Assembly: GCA_964570665.1 (NCBI GenBank)
Contig: CAZMZH010000002.1
Location: 372,001-436,000, forward strand
Source: JAJDAT01 sp964570665
GTDB lineage: Bacteria; Nitrospinota; Nitrospinia; Nitrospinales; JAJDAT01
Reading direction: 5' to 3'
DNA length: 64,000 bases
Shown: piece after piece, positions 1-7,444 of the stretch
How the letters are laid out: every line of letters begins with the position of its first letter
Position numbering within the stretch: position 1 is the first letter of the stretch
Program-made: the position numbers and the translations under genes
The notes under the pieces: generated by a model
What the model was told of the DNA's origin: nothing
The model's database searches: none
The model's input: the letters and a program-made list of their open reading frames with translations, nothing else

Positions 1-298
1 TATTTGTTGAGTTGTGTCCATTAATTAGCTTACGAAGCATCAATAAAATTTTATCTGAATCAGCATAAATTTGAGATAAAGGGAAAGCGGAACTCAAGTA
101 AGCCTTGAGTTTTTCTTCATCTTTCTCATCGCTTAAAGTTCTCTGAAAATAAATTTTAGCGTGATCCAAAGAATGGTAAACCAACATTTCATGGTTAATT
201 CCTCTTTGATAATCCATGTATTCTTTTAGCTTAGGATCTTTGGATTCTTCAGGATGGATATGGTCCGACTTAGTTATATCTTTGGCAAAAGCGAGCAT
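1..298 (-). CDS. Partial hypothetical protein, N-terminal 99 residues, cut by window edge
   Basis: An open frame runs from an ATG (complement of 296-298) leftwards off the window without a stop. The visible 99 residues are soluble and rich in Lys, Glu, Asp and His, with no signal peptide or membrane segment. They begin MLAFAKDITKSDHIHPEES and are probably helical. No Shine-Dalgarno motif is obvious upstream. I do not recognise the family; the uninterrupted frame with ordinary codon use is the main support. Confidence 0.6.
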   Translation of the reverse strand, partial: MLAFAKDITKSDHIHPEESKDPKLKEYMDYQRGINHEMLVYHSLDHAKIYFQRTLSDEKDEEKLKAYLSSAFPLSQIYADSDKILLMLRKLINGHNSTN

Positions 299-696
299 AA
301 TTTAATTGTATAGATTAAAAACATTTATTCTCTCGCGAATAGGTATTGATTTCAAGCGTTTTTAAAAATGTCTTTAAACTTTATATTTTTTGAATTCATC
401 TATTTTTTTTAAAGTTCTTTTAATTGTGAAATTATTGGGAAAACTTTTCCCAAATAGAGAATTTTCCATAGAGCAGGTTTTTAAAATAATGGGTTTAGAT
501 GTATAACTTTATGAAAAATAGGGGGTTAAGGTTTTTTTGTTGTAGTGCGATTTATTTTTTTTAAAGGAATAGAAATTGCTGGTTTAGTTAAAAAGTTAAA
601 TTAGGAGTCTTTTATTAAGAGAAAAGGTATGACCAGAGACTTTTAAATCATTTATTTTTTTTAGAAATAATGGTTTTCATAAAAAGGAGCATTAAT
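299..696. other. Intergenic region, no gene seen; one short palindrome
   Basis: About 400 bases of very AT-rich DNA between the divergent partial gene and the secreted repeat protein. The only structure I see is a perfect 9-bp inverted repeat, TTGGGAAAA-C-TTTTCCCAA, at 435-453. It has no U-tract in either direction, so it looks more like an operator than a terminator. A good ribosome-binding site (AAGGAG, 684-689) lies at the right edge. Confidence 0.5.
435..453. repeat. 9-bp perfect inverted repeat, possible operator
   Basis: TTGGGAAAA and TTTTCCCAA flank a single C. It lies about 240 bases upstream of the secreted repeat protein and 135 bases upstream of the divergent partial gene. No T-run follows. 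Function is unknown. Confidence 0.4.
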
Positions 697-1032
697 ATGC
701 AATCAAAATTTTTCGCCATCTTTGTAGGAATGTTATTTTTTATTTCTGTCAATGGGATTCCAGTTTTTGCGCAAAGCGATTTGGTTGAAAAGAGGCAAAA
801 CGCTCGTGCATTAGCAAAAGAAAAAAGACAAAATGCTAGGGCTGCGTTTAAGGAAAAGAAGCAAAGCGCTCGCGCGGTAGCAAAAGAAAAAAGACAAAAT
901 GCTAGGGCTGCGTTTAAGGAAAAGAAGCAAAGCGCTCGCGCGGTAGCAAAGGAAAAGAGAAAAAATGCAAGAGCTGAGTTTAAAGAAAAGAAGAAAAGCG
1001 CTAGGGAAGATTTTCTAAATTCACGCGAGTAG
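697..1032 (+). CDS. Secreted, highly basic 11-residue-repeat protein
   Basis: 111 residues. The start is placed at ATG 697 because AAGGAG lies 7 bases upstream and the product then opens with a clean Sec signal peptide (about residues 1-25, cleavage near VFA-Q). An upstream ATG at 670 would add nine unsupported residues. The mature part is almost entirely seven consecutive 11-residue units (residues 31-107) of the type EKRQNARAAFK / EKKQSARAVAK. It is rich in Lys, Arg, Glu and Ala with no Cys. Hendecad periodicity predicts a long helix or right-handed coiled coil. No family recognised; a periplasmic or outer-surface structural or nucleic-acid/polyanion-binding role is only inference. Confidence 0.75.
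   Translation: MQSKFFAIFVGMLFFISVNGIPVFAQSDLVEKRQNARALAKEKRQNARAAFKEKKQSARAVAKEKRQNARAAFKEKKQSARAVAKEKRKNARAEFKEKKKSAREDFLNSRE
787..1017 (+). repeat. Seven tandem 33-bp coding units arranged as a 66-bp higher-order repeat
   Basis: The coding DNA repeats every 33 bases (11 codons). Two successive 66-base blocks in the middle are nearly identical at nucleotide level, indicating recent duplication, while the outer units have diverged. This region could change length by slippage or recombination. Confidence 0.8.
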
Positions 1033-1046
1033 TTTGTTTCAATGAG

Positions 1047-1568
1047 CTATTTTTTTAGTGAAGAGGGAGCTGGTTTAGGTTTTACCGGAGGCTGAAGAGA
1101 TTTAGCGTAAAATTTTAAAATTGACGCTGTCTGTTTTCGATAATTTGAAATTGCTTCTATAGTTTGAGGATCTAAATTCTTCAATTTATCGAGGTTTTTT
1201 TCAGCTTTAAGAAAGGATTTTTTTAAGCTTTCGAATTGGGCTTTTGCATTTATCAACTCATGGCGCTTTTGCTGTTCGGTAATCAATTTTTCCAATTCTT
1301 TCCCTTGTTGTTGAAGAGAATTGTATAAAGCGACTTCAATATTCCCGAAATCTTGGTTCAGTTTATTTTGAAAACTTGAAAAACTGTTTTCTAAACTTTG
1401 TAATTGTACTTTTTGCAATGTGGAGTTTGAATATATTCCGCCCACAAGCAAAAGCAAAACTCCGGCATATAAAAGAATTTTTAGCGATACGTACTCCTTT
1501 TTCCTTTCTTGAATCTCTTGGTCCAGTTTTAAGATAGATTCTTGAATTTCTGAAAAGTCGTTTTTCAT
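1047..1568 (-). CDS. Membrane-anchored coiled-coil protein, function unknown
   Basis: 173 residues. A short cytoplasmic N-terminus (1-28) is followed by one hydrophobic segment (about 30-47, LLYAGVLLLLVGGIY). A long Glu/Lys/Gln-rich helical region with coiled-coil character follows (50-150), with a Pro/Lys-rich tail. The topology suggests a single-pass protein with an external coiled coil. It is convergent with the repeat protein, 14 bases from its stop. I do not recognise a family. Confidence 0.6.
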   Translation of the reverse strand: MKNDFSEIQESILKLDQEIQERKKEYVSLKILLYAGVLLLLVGGIYSNSTLQKVQLQSLENSFSSFQNKLNQDFGNIEVALYNSLQQQGKELEKLITEQQKRHELINAKAQFESLKKSFLKAEKNLDKLKNLDPQTIEAISNYRKQTASILKFYAKSLQPPVKPKPAPSSLKK

Positions 1569-1656
1569 ATTCTTTAAAAAAGTAAAAAGGTTACGTATAG
1601 TTTAATTTTATTTGTGTTGGTTTACAAAACAAAGGAAATTGAGGTTTCTAGTTTAA

Positions 1657-2430
1657 TTATGTCATTGAATTTAAATAAAGCCATATTAATTGGTCGCCAG
1701 AAAAAATTGCGATAAGAGTTGCGCCAGCTAAAAAAGGGCCGAATGGAACTTTACTTTTTCGTCCTTTTTTCCCTAAAAGAACTAGAGGTAAACCATATAT
1801 TGTACCTAGCAAAGAACCAGAAAAAATTATTAATAAGGTTTTTTTCCAAGCTAATAGAGCTCCCGCAGCCGCCATATATTTAATATCTCCGCCTCCCATT
1901 CCTTTTCCCCCACTTAAAACTGCTATTAGGTAGAAAAGGCCTCCCCCCACCAAAAAACCAATTAGAGAAGGTAGTAATCCATTCATATATGTACCGGCGA
2001 CAAAGCCAAATAAAATCCCTGGAAGTGTAATGACGTCCGGAATTATTTGATGTTGCCAATCAATAATTGTTATTACCACAAGAGTGGGAACAACAATTAA
2101 AAAAATCATTGTTTCCCAGCTTAGTCCAAATTTTAAGTAAACTCCCGCTACAAGTATCCCATTAATTAATTCTACAATTGGATAAATAACGGAAATTTTA
2201 GATCCACATTTTCGACATTTTCCTAGAAGAGCTAAATATCCTAATAGAGGAACATTGTCTCTCCAGGAAATTTTATTTTTGCAAGCAACACAATGAGACG
2301 AAGGAAAAACGATAGACTCTTCACGCGGTAAACGATAAATGCAAACGTTGCAGAAACTGCCTATTGCCAGTCCAAAAATAAAAAAGTAAGTCGTTAAAAG
2401 CCACGTGGGAAGAGAATTGAGAAATTCCAT
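1657..2430 (-). CDS. pilD: Prepilin leader peptidase / N-methyltransferase (A24A family)
   Basis: 257 residues, the usual size. This bifunctional inner-membrane aspartic protease cleaves type IV prepilin or type II pseudopilin leaders and methylates the new N-terminus. The N-terminal methyltransferase region has the four-Cys zinc motif (CVAC and CRKC, about residues 48-75) preceded by IGSFCNVCIYRLP. The catalytic Asp residues lie in IDWQHQIIPD and in the hallmark GMGGGDIK. Six or more hydrophobic segments follow. No pilin genes lie nearby, so it is an orphan copy serving distant pilus or secretion genes. The name gspO would be equally valid. Confidence 0.9.
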   Translation of the reverse strand: MEFLNSLPTWLLTTYFFIFGLAIGSFCNVCIYRLPREESIVFPSSHCVACKNKISWRDNVPLLGYLALLGKCRKCGSKISVIYPIVELINGILVAGVYLKFGLSWETMIFLIVVPTLVVITIIDWQHQIIPDVITLPGILFGFVAGTYMNGLLPSLIGFLVGGGLFYLIAVLSGGKGMGGGDIKYMAAAGALLAWKKTLLIIFSGSLLGTIYGLPLVLLGKKGRKSKVPFGPFLAGATLIAIFSGDQLIWLYLNSMT

Positions 2431-2571
2431 TTTACGTTGCGAAAGTTTTATTGGGTTTGGTAGCTTTGGTTCGACTATTGAAAGGGCTCATAAAAAATAT
2501 CAAAAACTAAACATTTGAAAAAAGTTAACCTGAGGGCGAAATTGATGGGCTAAATCTCTAGAGTTTAACAT

Positions 2572-3054
2572 TTAGAATGTTGCATCGTCGGATAAGTTAT
2601 TAATGATGGTTAATATAACGCTATCGCAATATCCTTTTCGTTTCAGCTTATGAACTAATTTTTTTTTAAATTTTTCGTGTTCTTGCGAACCCATCTGTAT
2701 CGATAATTTTTCAGCAATTGATTTAGCTAAAATTAACTCTTCGCCTTCTTGGAATAAAACATTTAGAGCTTGAGAAACATTCTCAGTAGATATTCCTCTT
2801 CGGATTAATTCTTTTTCAATTCTTAGGTTGCCTTCTTTTTTAAAACTTTTGCGATACTCGGCGTAGCTTAAGGCTAGTTTTTTGTCATTTAAGTAATCTA
2901 AGTTTTCTAAATATTCTAACGTGCTTTCTATCGCTGTTTTATCGAAAAATTTTTGTGTCAGATAAATTTCTATTTCTTTTACAGATCGAGGTTTCCTTGC
3001 AAGATATTTTAAAGCTAGTTTTTTGCTTTTATTAAAATCTGAATCATTTTTCAT
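2572..3054 (-). CDS. recX: Regulatory protein RecX
   Basis: 160 residues, all-helical three-repeat RecX architecture beginning near residue 10 (KLALKYLARKPRSVKEI) with the conserved pattern of short helices. RecX binds RecA filaments and limits their extension. It lies 60 bases downstream of recA on the same strand, the classical recA-recX order, so the two are probably cotranscribed with recX at lower level. Confidence 0.88.
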   Translation of the reverse strand: MKNDSDFNKSKKLALKYLARKPRSVKEIEIYLTQKFFDKTAIESTLEYLENLDYLNDKKLALSYAEYRKSFKKEGNLRIEKELIRRGISTENVSQALNVLFQEGEELILAKSIAEKLSIQMGSQEHEKFKKKLVHKLKRKGYCDSVILTIINNLSDDATF

Positions 3055-3114
3055 TGATACCAGATGTTTAAATAGATTTTTAAAACCGAAAGTCTAAATA
3101 AAGTATTGAAAAGT

Positions 3115-4209
3115 TTAATTTTCCTTTTTACTTTTTTTCTTTTTTTCAGAAGTTTCTGATGGTTCCGAATGTTCCACTCCGGATACGGTAGGTTCTATAG
3201 TGCCATCATGGGATGGAATTGCTAATTTTTGACGAATAACGATTTCTACCTCGTTTAAAATATCTTTGTTTTCTTTAAGGAAGTTTTTGGCGTTTTCCCT
3301 ACCTTGGCCAATTCGAGTTTCTTTGTATGAGTACCAAGTGCCGCTTTTTTTGATCAAATCGTGAGCCACTCCAAGGTCTAAAATATCCCCTTCTTTTGAA
3401 ATGCCTTTTCCATAAAGGATATCAAATTCGCAATCCCTGAAAGGTGGGGCAACTTTATTTTTGACAACCTTAACTCGCGTACGGTTCCCTATAACACTAT
3501 CCCCATCTTTTAAGGCTGCAATACGGCGAATGTCTAACCGAACAGAACAATAAAACTTTAGAGCGTTTCCGCCAGTTGTGGTTTCAGGGTTGCCAAACAT
3601 GACGCCAATTTTCATTCTTATTTGGTTAATAAAAATAAGTGAGCAGCGCGATTTACTAACAACTCCGGTTAATTTTCTCATTGCTTGAGACATTAATCTA
3701 GCTTGTAGGCCCATATGGGAGTCTCCCATATCGCCGTCTAATTCAGCTTTTGGAACTAAGGCGGCAACAGAATCTACAACGACTACATCTACAGCTCCGC
3801 TTCTCACTAAGACTTCGGCTATTTCAAGTGTTTGCTCTCCTGTATCTGGTTGAGATAGCAGCAAGTCGTCTAAATTAACCCCTAAATTTTGCGCATAGTG
3901 TGGATCTAATGCATGTTCGGCGTCGATAAAGGCCGCTACGCCGCCAGCTTTTTGGGCTTCGGCTATTACATGCAGCGTAAGACTGGTTTTCCCGGAAGAT
4001 TCTGGGCCGAAAATCTCAGTGATTCTTCCTCGTGGAACTCCGCCAACACCTAGAGCTGAGTCTAAAGAAATAGACCCTGTGGAAATAACTTGGATCCCTT
4101 TTTGAGCTTCGGCTTGGCCTAATTTCATTATGGAGCCTTTACCGAATTGCTTTTCAATTTGCATAAAAGCCATTTCCAAAGCTTTATTTTTATTTTCGTC
4201 CGCGGCCAC
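3115..4209 (-). CDS. recA: DNA recombinase RecA
   Basis: 364 residues. This ATP-dependent strand-exchange protein is also the SOS coprotease. Walker A is GPESSGKT (about residues 68-75), with the Walker B region VVVVDSVAAL and the L2 loop region FINQIRMKIGVMFGNPETTTGG. The C-terminal tail is Lys/Glu-rich. The start is GTG (complement of 4207-4209), chosen because AGGAGG sits 6 bases upstream (complement of 4216-4221). Upstream are 700 bases without a gene. I could not identify a LexA box with confidence. Confidence 0.98.
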   Translation of the reverse strand: MAADENKNKALEMAFMQIEKQFGKGSIMKLGQAEAQKGIQVISTGSISLDSALGVGGVPRGRITEIFGPESSGKTSLTLHVIAEAQKAGGVAAFIDAEHALDPHYAQNLGVNLDDLLLSQPDTGEQTLEIAEVLVRSGAVDVVVVDSVAALVPKAELDGDMGDSHMGLQARLMSQAMRKLTGVVSKSRCSLIFINQIRMKIGVMFGNPETTTGGNALKFYCSVRLDIRRIAALKDGDSVIGNRTRVKVVKNKVAPPFRDCEFDILYGKGISKEGDILDLGVAHDLIKKSGTWYSYKETRIGQGRENAKNFLKENKDILNEVEIVIRQKLAIPSHDGTIEPTVSGVEHSEPSETSEKKKKSKKEN

Positions 4210-4912
4210 CTTTAACCTCCTATTTACAATCTATAATCCGAAATTAAGTTTATTTTTATGATAACAACCAAATAGTTTCTTGTATCCAGTATCTTTCGGG
4301 ATAAATGCAATTTTAAAAAGTATAATTTCCGATACTTCAATATCGCCAAAACCGATCCAAAAATTCGAGACCGATTCTATAAAAAACTTCAAAGTTAAAT
4401 GAGTATTTTCTGGTTTAACCCAAGAGGCGTTTAAGTTAAGCCTTTTGAATTGATCCTTTATTCTTCTCTTAACTCTTTAAAAATTTTTGATTGGAGTTAA
4501 CAGAGAAAAAACCCGAAAGGTTTCCAATTAGAAAACTGAAAAGGAGCGTCGACTTCCTTAAAATTAAGGAAAATTTGAAAAACTACCGTTTTTGGAGCTG
4601 ATTTCTATCGTTCTAATTTTTCTTAAAGAATAGAGTTTAAATTTGAGATCTTTTAAGAAGTCTCATTCAAGTTATAGCCTTCGAAATGCTAAATGGCAAG
4701 GGAATTATGGTTCAATTTCGCACCTTAAGGGAATTAGAAAAAATTGGATTTTAAACATTAACATAAGAGTTCAAAATAAATGGTATTTCAAGGTGTTATC
4801 TGCTATTTTCATAAAATAAGGAAATATGAATGCGAAGAATCGAAGCCATTTTTATATAGTATGGGTTAATTTTTGTTTTATAAGCATTTAATGTCAATTA
4901 ATTAGGTGATTG
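4210..4912. other. 700-bp divergent intergenic region between recA and cheB
   Basis: This region must hold the promoters of recA (leftward) and of the chemotaxis operon (rightward). I see the recA Shine-Dalgarno (4216-4221) and an 18-base palindrome TTCCTTAAAATTAAGGAA at 4554-4571 that could be an operator. There is also a possible 21-codon reading frame starting at ATG 4826 with a poorly spaced AAGGA, which I do not accept as a gene. No consensus sigma-70 or flagellar-type promoter stands out. The length is unusual for such a compact window. Confidence 0.5.
4554..4571. promoter_or_regulatory. 18-base palindrome, candidate operator upstream of the chemotaxis operon
   Basis: TTCCTTAA-AA-TTAAGGAA: two 8-base arms around AA, with no U-tract. 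It lies in the long recA-cheB spacer, about 340 bases from either start codon. Assignment as a protein-binding site is inference. Confidence 0.3.
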
Positions 4913-5935
4913 ATGTCTAGTTTAAAAGTTTTAATAGTAGAAGACAGTTTAATAGTTCAAGAGGTTTTAAAGGAATTATTTTCATCTGACCCAGATATTG
5001 AAGTGGTTGGGGTCGCTGGAAATGGCCAAGAAGGAGTTCATCAAGCTGAAAAATATAAGCCAGACATTATTACACTTGATATTAATATGCCAATAATGAA
5101 TGGGTTGGATGCTATTGAAGAAATAATGGGTAGTCAACCAGTTCCTATTTTAGTAATTTCCAGCTCAGAAGACGCTAAAACGGCATTTGATGCTTGTTCA
5201 AGAGGAGCGCTAGAAGTATTTCCTAAAAGTAAATTAGATACTGCTACAGCGGATGTTTTAATACATAAAGTTAAATTGTTATCCAAAATAAAAGTTATTC
5301 GTCGGTTCAAGAAGAAAAAAAGCCGAATTGCTATTTCGGATTTCAATGGATCCGAAGTAACTGTATCGAAATTTGAAAAAGTAGTGGCAATAGCTTGTTC
5401 AACGGGAGGTCCAAAGGCTCTTTCGGTAATTTTATCTGAATTAAATTCTCATTATCCTTTTCCAATAGCGATTGCGCAACATATGGAAAATGGTTTTGGA
5501 GCTGGGTTTGCGTCTTGGTTGAACGACATTTCTACAAATCCTGTTAGCGAGGCTAAAGAGGGGGACTATTTAATGCCCGGAAAGATTTATATCTGTCCGC
5601 CTGAATCTAATATGCAAATATCGCCAGACGGTAAAATTAATTTTCTTGGAGCCACTGGAACGTCTTCTTTCAGGCCATCCTGCGATATTTTGTTAGCGTC
5701 TTTAGCCTATTCATTTCGAGAAAAAAGTGTGGGATTGATATTGTCTGGAATGGCAGATGATGGAGTCGCTGGAATAGAGAAAATTAAGATTAATGGGGGA
5801 ACCACTATCGCCCAGGACGAAGAAAGTAGCGTTGTGTTTGGCATGAATTCCCGGGCCATAAATGCCGGAGTTATTGAAAAAATTTTACCATTAAATAAAA
5901 TTGCAATACATCTTAATCAATTAGCGCAGAGTTAA
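4913..5935 (+). CDS. cheB: Chemotaxis response regulator protein-glutamate methylesterase CheB
   Basis: 340 residues from ATG 4913 (a TTG directly before it is ignored). The N-terminal receiver domain has acidic residues E10/D11, phospho-acceptor D56 in TLDINMP and the Lys of EVFPKSK. After a basic linker (130-150) comes the methylesterase/deamidase domain with catalytic S163 (CSTGG), H190 (AQHM) and D283 (GMADDG). CheB removes methyl groups from chemoreceptors as feedback. It is the first gene of the cluster, followed after 3 bases by cheR. Confidence 0.96.
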   Translation: MSSLKVLIVEDSLIVQEVLKELFSSDPDIEVVGVAGNGQEGVHQAEKYKPDIITLDINMPIMNGLDAIEEIMGSQPVPILVISSSEDAKTAFDACSRGALEVFPKSKLDTATADVLIHKVKLLSKIKVIRRFKKKKSRIAISDFNGSEVTVSKFEKVVAIACSTGGPKALSVILSELNSHYPFPIAIAQHMENGFGAGFASWLNDISTNPVSEAKEGDYLMPGKIYICPPESNMQISPDGKINFLGATGTSSFRPSCDILLASLAYSFREKSVGLILSGMADDGVAGIEKIKINGGTTIAQDEESSVVFGMNSRAINAGVIEKILPLNKIAIHLNQLAQS

Positions 5936-5938
5936 TTA

Positions 5939-7429
5939 ATGGCTATTGACGTATCAAATCAAGCGATGGATATTTTGCCTTTTAGGCAACTTTTAATTGA
6001 AAAAGTTTCTAGAGGTTATAAAGAAGATACGTTTAACCAATTGCCTTCAGCAATAATTCAACGAATGGAATTGACCCAGATTGATAGGTTAGCTGAATAT
6101 TTTTTTCTTTTAAAAAATGACGAAGCTGAAATTACAAAGTTGGTAAATTTATTGACCGTCAATGAAACTTATTTTATGCGGGAGCGGGGACATTTTAATA
6201 TTTTGACTAACCGTTTATTTCCAGAGTTTATCCAAAATAGAAAAAATGACGAAAAATTTAGAATACTAAGCGCAGGATGTTCGTCCGGAGAAGAATTATA
6301 TTCGGCTTTAATTTCCTTAACGTTAAAATTTGGTAAAGAAATACTAAAGATGATTCATGCGGAGGGAATTGATATTGATTCGGAAGTCTTAGAAAGGGCT
6401 AAAAAAGGGATTTATAATCAAAATTCATTCAGGAATGTTGACTCGTACTTTATGGACGCTTTTTTTTCTGAGCATGAAAGTGGATACAGAATTGCCGACA
6501 ACTTTATAAATTCAGCTTATTTTAATAAAGTAAATTTAGCGGATTCTAATCCTTCTTTTGATGGAAAGTGGAACGTGATTTTTTATCGCAATGTTTCGAT
6601 CTATTTTGTTCCTGAAATCAGAAAAATAATATTTAAAAAATTAGCAAATGCATTGAAAGAACCAGGATATTTATTTGCTGGAGTTGTTGAAACGAGCCAT
6701 CATAATTTTGGTGTTTTAGCGCTTGAAGAGATTGACGATAATTATTTATTCAATAATGTAAGTCCGGTTTATAAAGAAAATAAAATACGACCTGAGAGTC
6801 CTAAAAAAGCAAAAAGAAAACTGTCTCCCAAAAAAAAGACCTTAACATCTTTATCTAGCGCCCAAGAAACGAAGATTAAAATAGAAAAATCGACTAAAAA
6901 AACCGCTAAACAAGATTCTTACGAGGAACTTTTTCAAAAAACCTTAGGGTTTGCGAAAAACGGACAAAGGCAAAAAGCTTTGGATAACATTGAGATTTTA
7001 TTTTCTAAAGAGGTTCCTAATGTTAACGATTATTTATTACGGGCTAATATTTTAGTTAATTTAGAGAGGTTAGACGAAGCTTTTCAGGATTGTTTAAATG
7101 TTTTAGAGATTGAAGAATGGAATCGTCAAGCCTATCTGCTTTTAGGAATTATTTGTCGTTTGCAAAAAAATCTCTCCGAGGCAGTTAAGCGTTTTAAGGG
7201 AGCGATTTATATTGAATCGTCTTGTTGGTTGTCGCATTTTTATCTTGCCGAAATATTTGTAGAAACGGAAAACTATAAGGACGCTAAAAGAGAATATTCT
7301 ATATCGAAAAAATTGTTGTTAGAGTTGGGTAGCTCTGAGTGCGGTTTGATGTTATTCCCACTGTCCTTTAATCAGGAGCAGTTAGTGGATCATTGTCAGC
7401 GTAAATTAAGAGAATTGGAAAAGAACTAA
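5939..7429 (+). CDS. cheR: Chemotaxis protein methyltransferase CheR with C-terminal TPR domain
   Basis: 496 residues, longer than the usual 280. Residues 1-275 are the SAM-dependent CheR fold: motif I SAGCSSGEELYS and the family signature VIFYRNVSIYF. A Lys/Ser-rich linker (280-325) leads to tetratricopeptide repeats (about 330-480) ending the protein. CheR-TPR fusions are known from non-enteric chemosensory systems, where the TPR contacts partner proteins instead of a receptor tail. It methylates receptor glutamates. It starts 3 bases after cheB and ends 15 bases before cheA. Confidence 0.95.
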   Translation: MAIDVSNQAMDILPFRQLLIEKVSRGYKEDTFNQLPSAIIQRMELTQIDRLAEYFFLLKNDEAEITKLVNLLTVNETYFMRERGHFNILTNRLFPEFIQNRKNDEKFRILSAGCSSGEELYSALISLTLKFGKEILKMIHAEGIDIDSEVLERAKKGIYNQNSFRNVDSYFMDAFFSEHESGYRIADNFINSAYFNKVNLADSNPSFDGKWNVIFYRNVSIYFVPEIRKIIFKKLANALKEPGYLFAGVVETSHHNFGVLALEEIDDNYLFNNVSPVYKENKIRPESPKKAKRKLSPKKKTLTSLSSAQETKIKIEKSTKKTAKQDSYEELFQKTLGFAKNGQRQKALDNIEILFSKEVPNVNDYLLRANILVNLERLDEAFQDCLNVLEIEEWNRQAYLLLGIICRLQKNLSEAVKRFKGAIYIESSCWLSHFYLAEIFVETENYKDAKREYSISKKLLLELGSSECGLMLFPLSFNQEQLVDHCQRKLRELEKN

Positions 7430-7444
7430 AACTTTATTGCGACT

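Noticed and set aside
4826..4891. 21-codon frame upstream of cheB
   Set aside because: The Shine-Dalgarno is only three bases from the ATG, composition is unremarkable and it does not overlap cheB.
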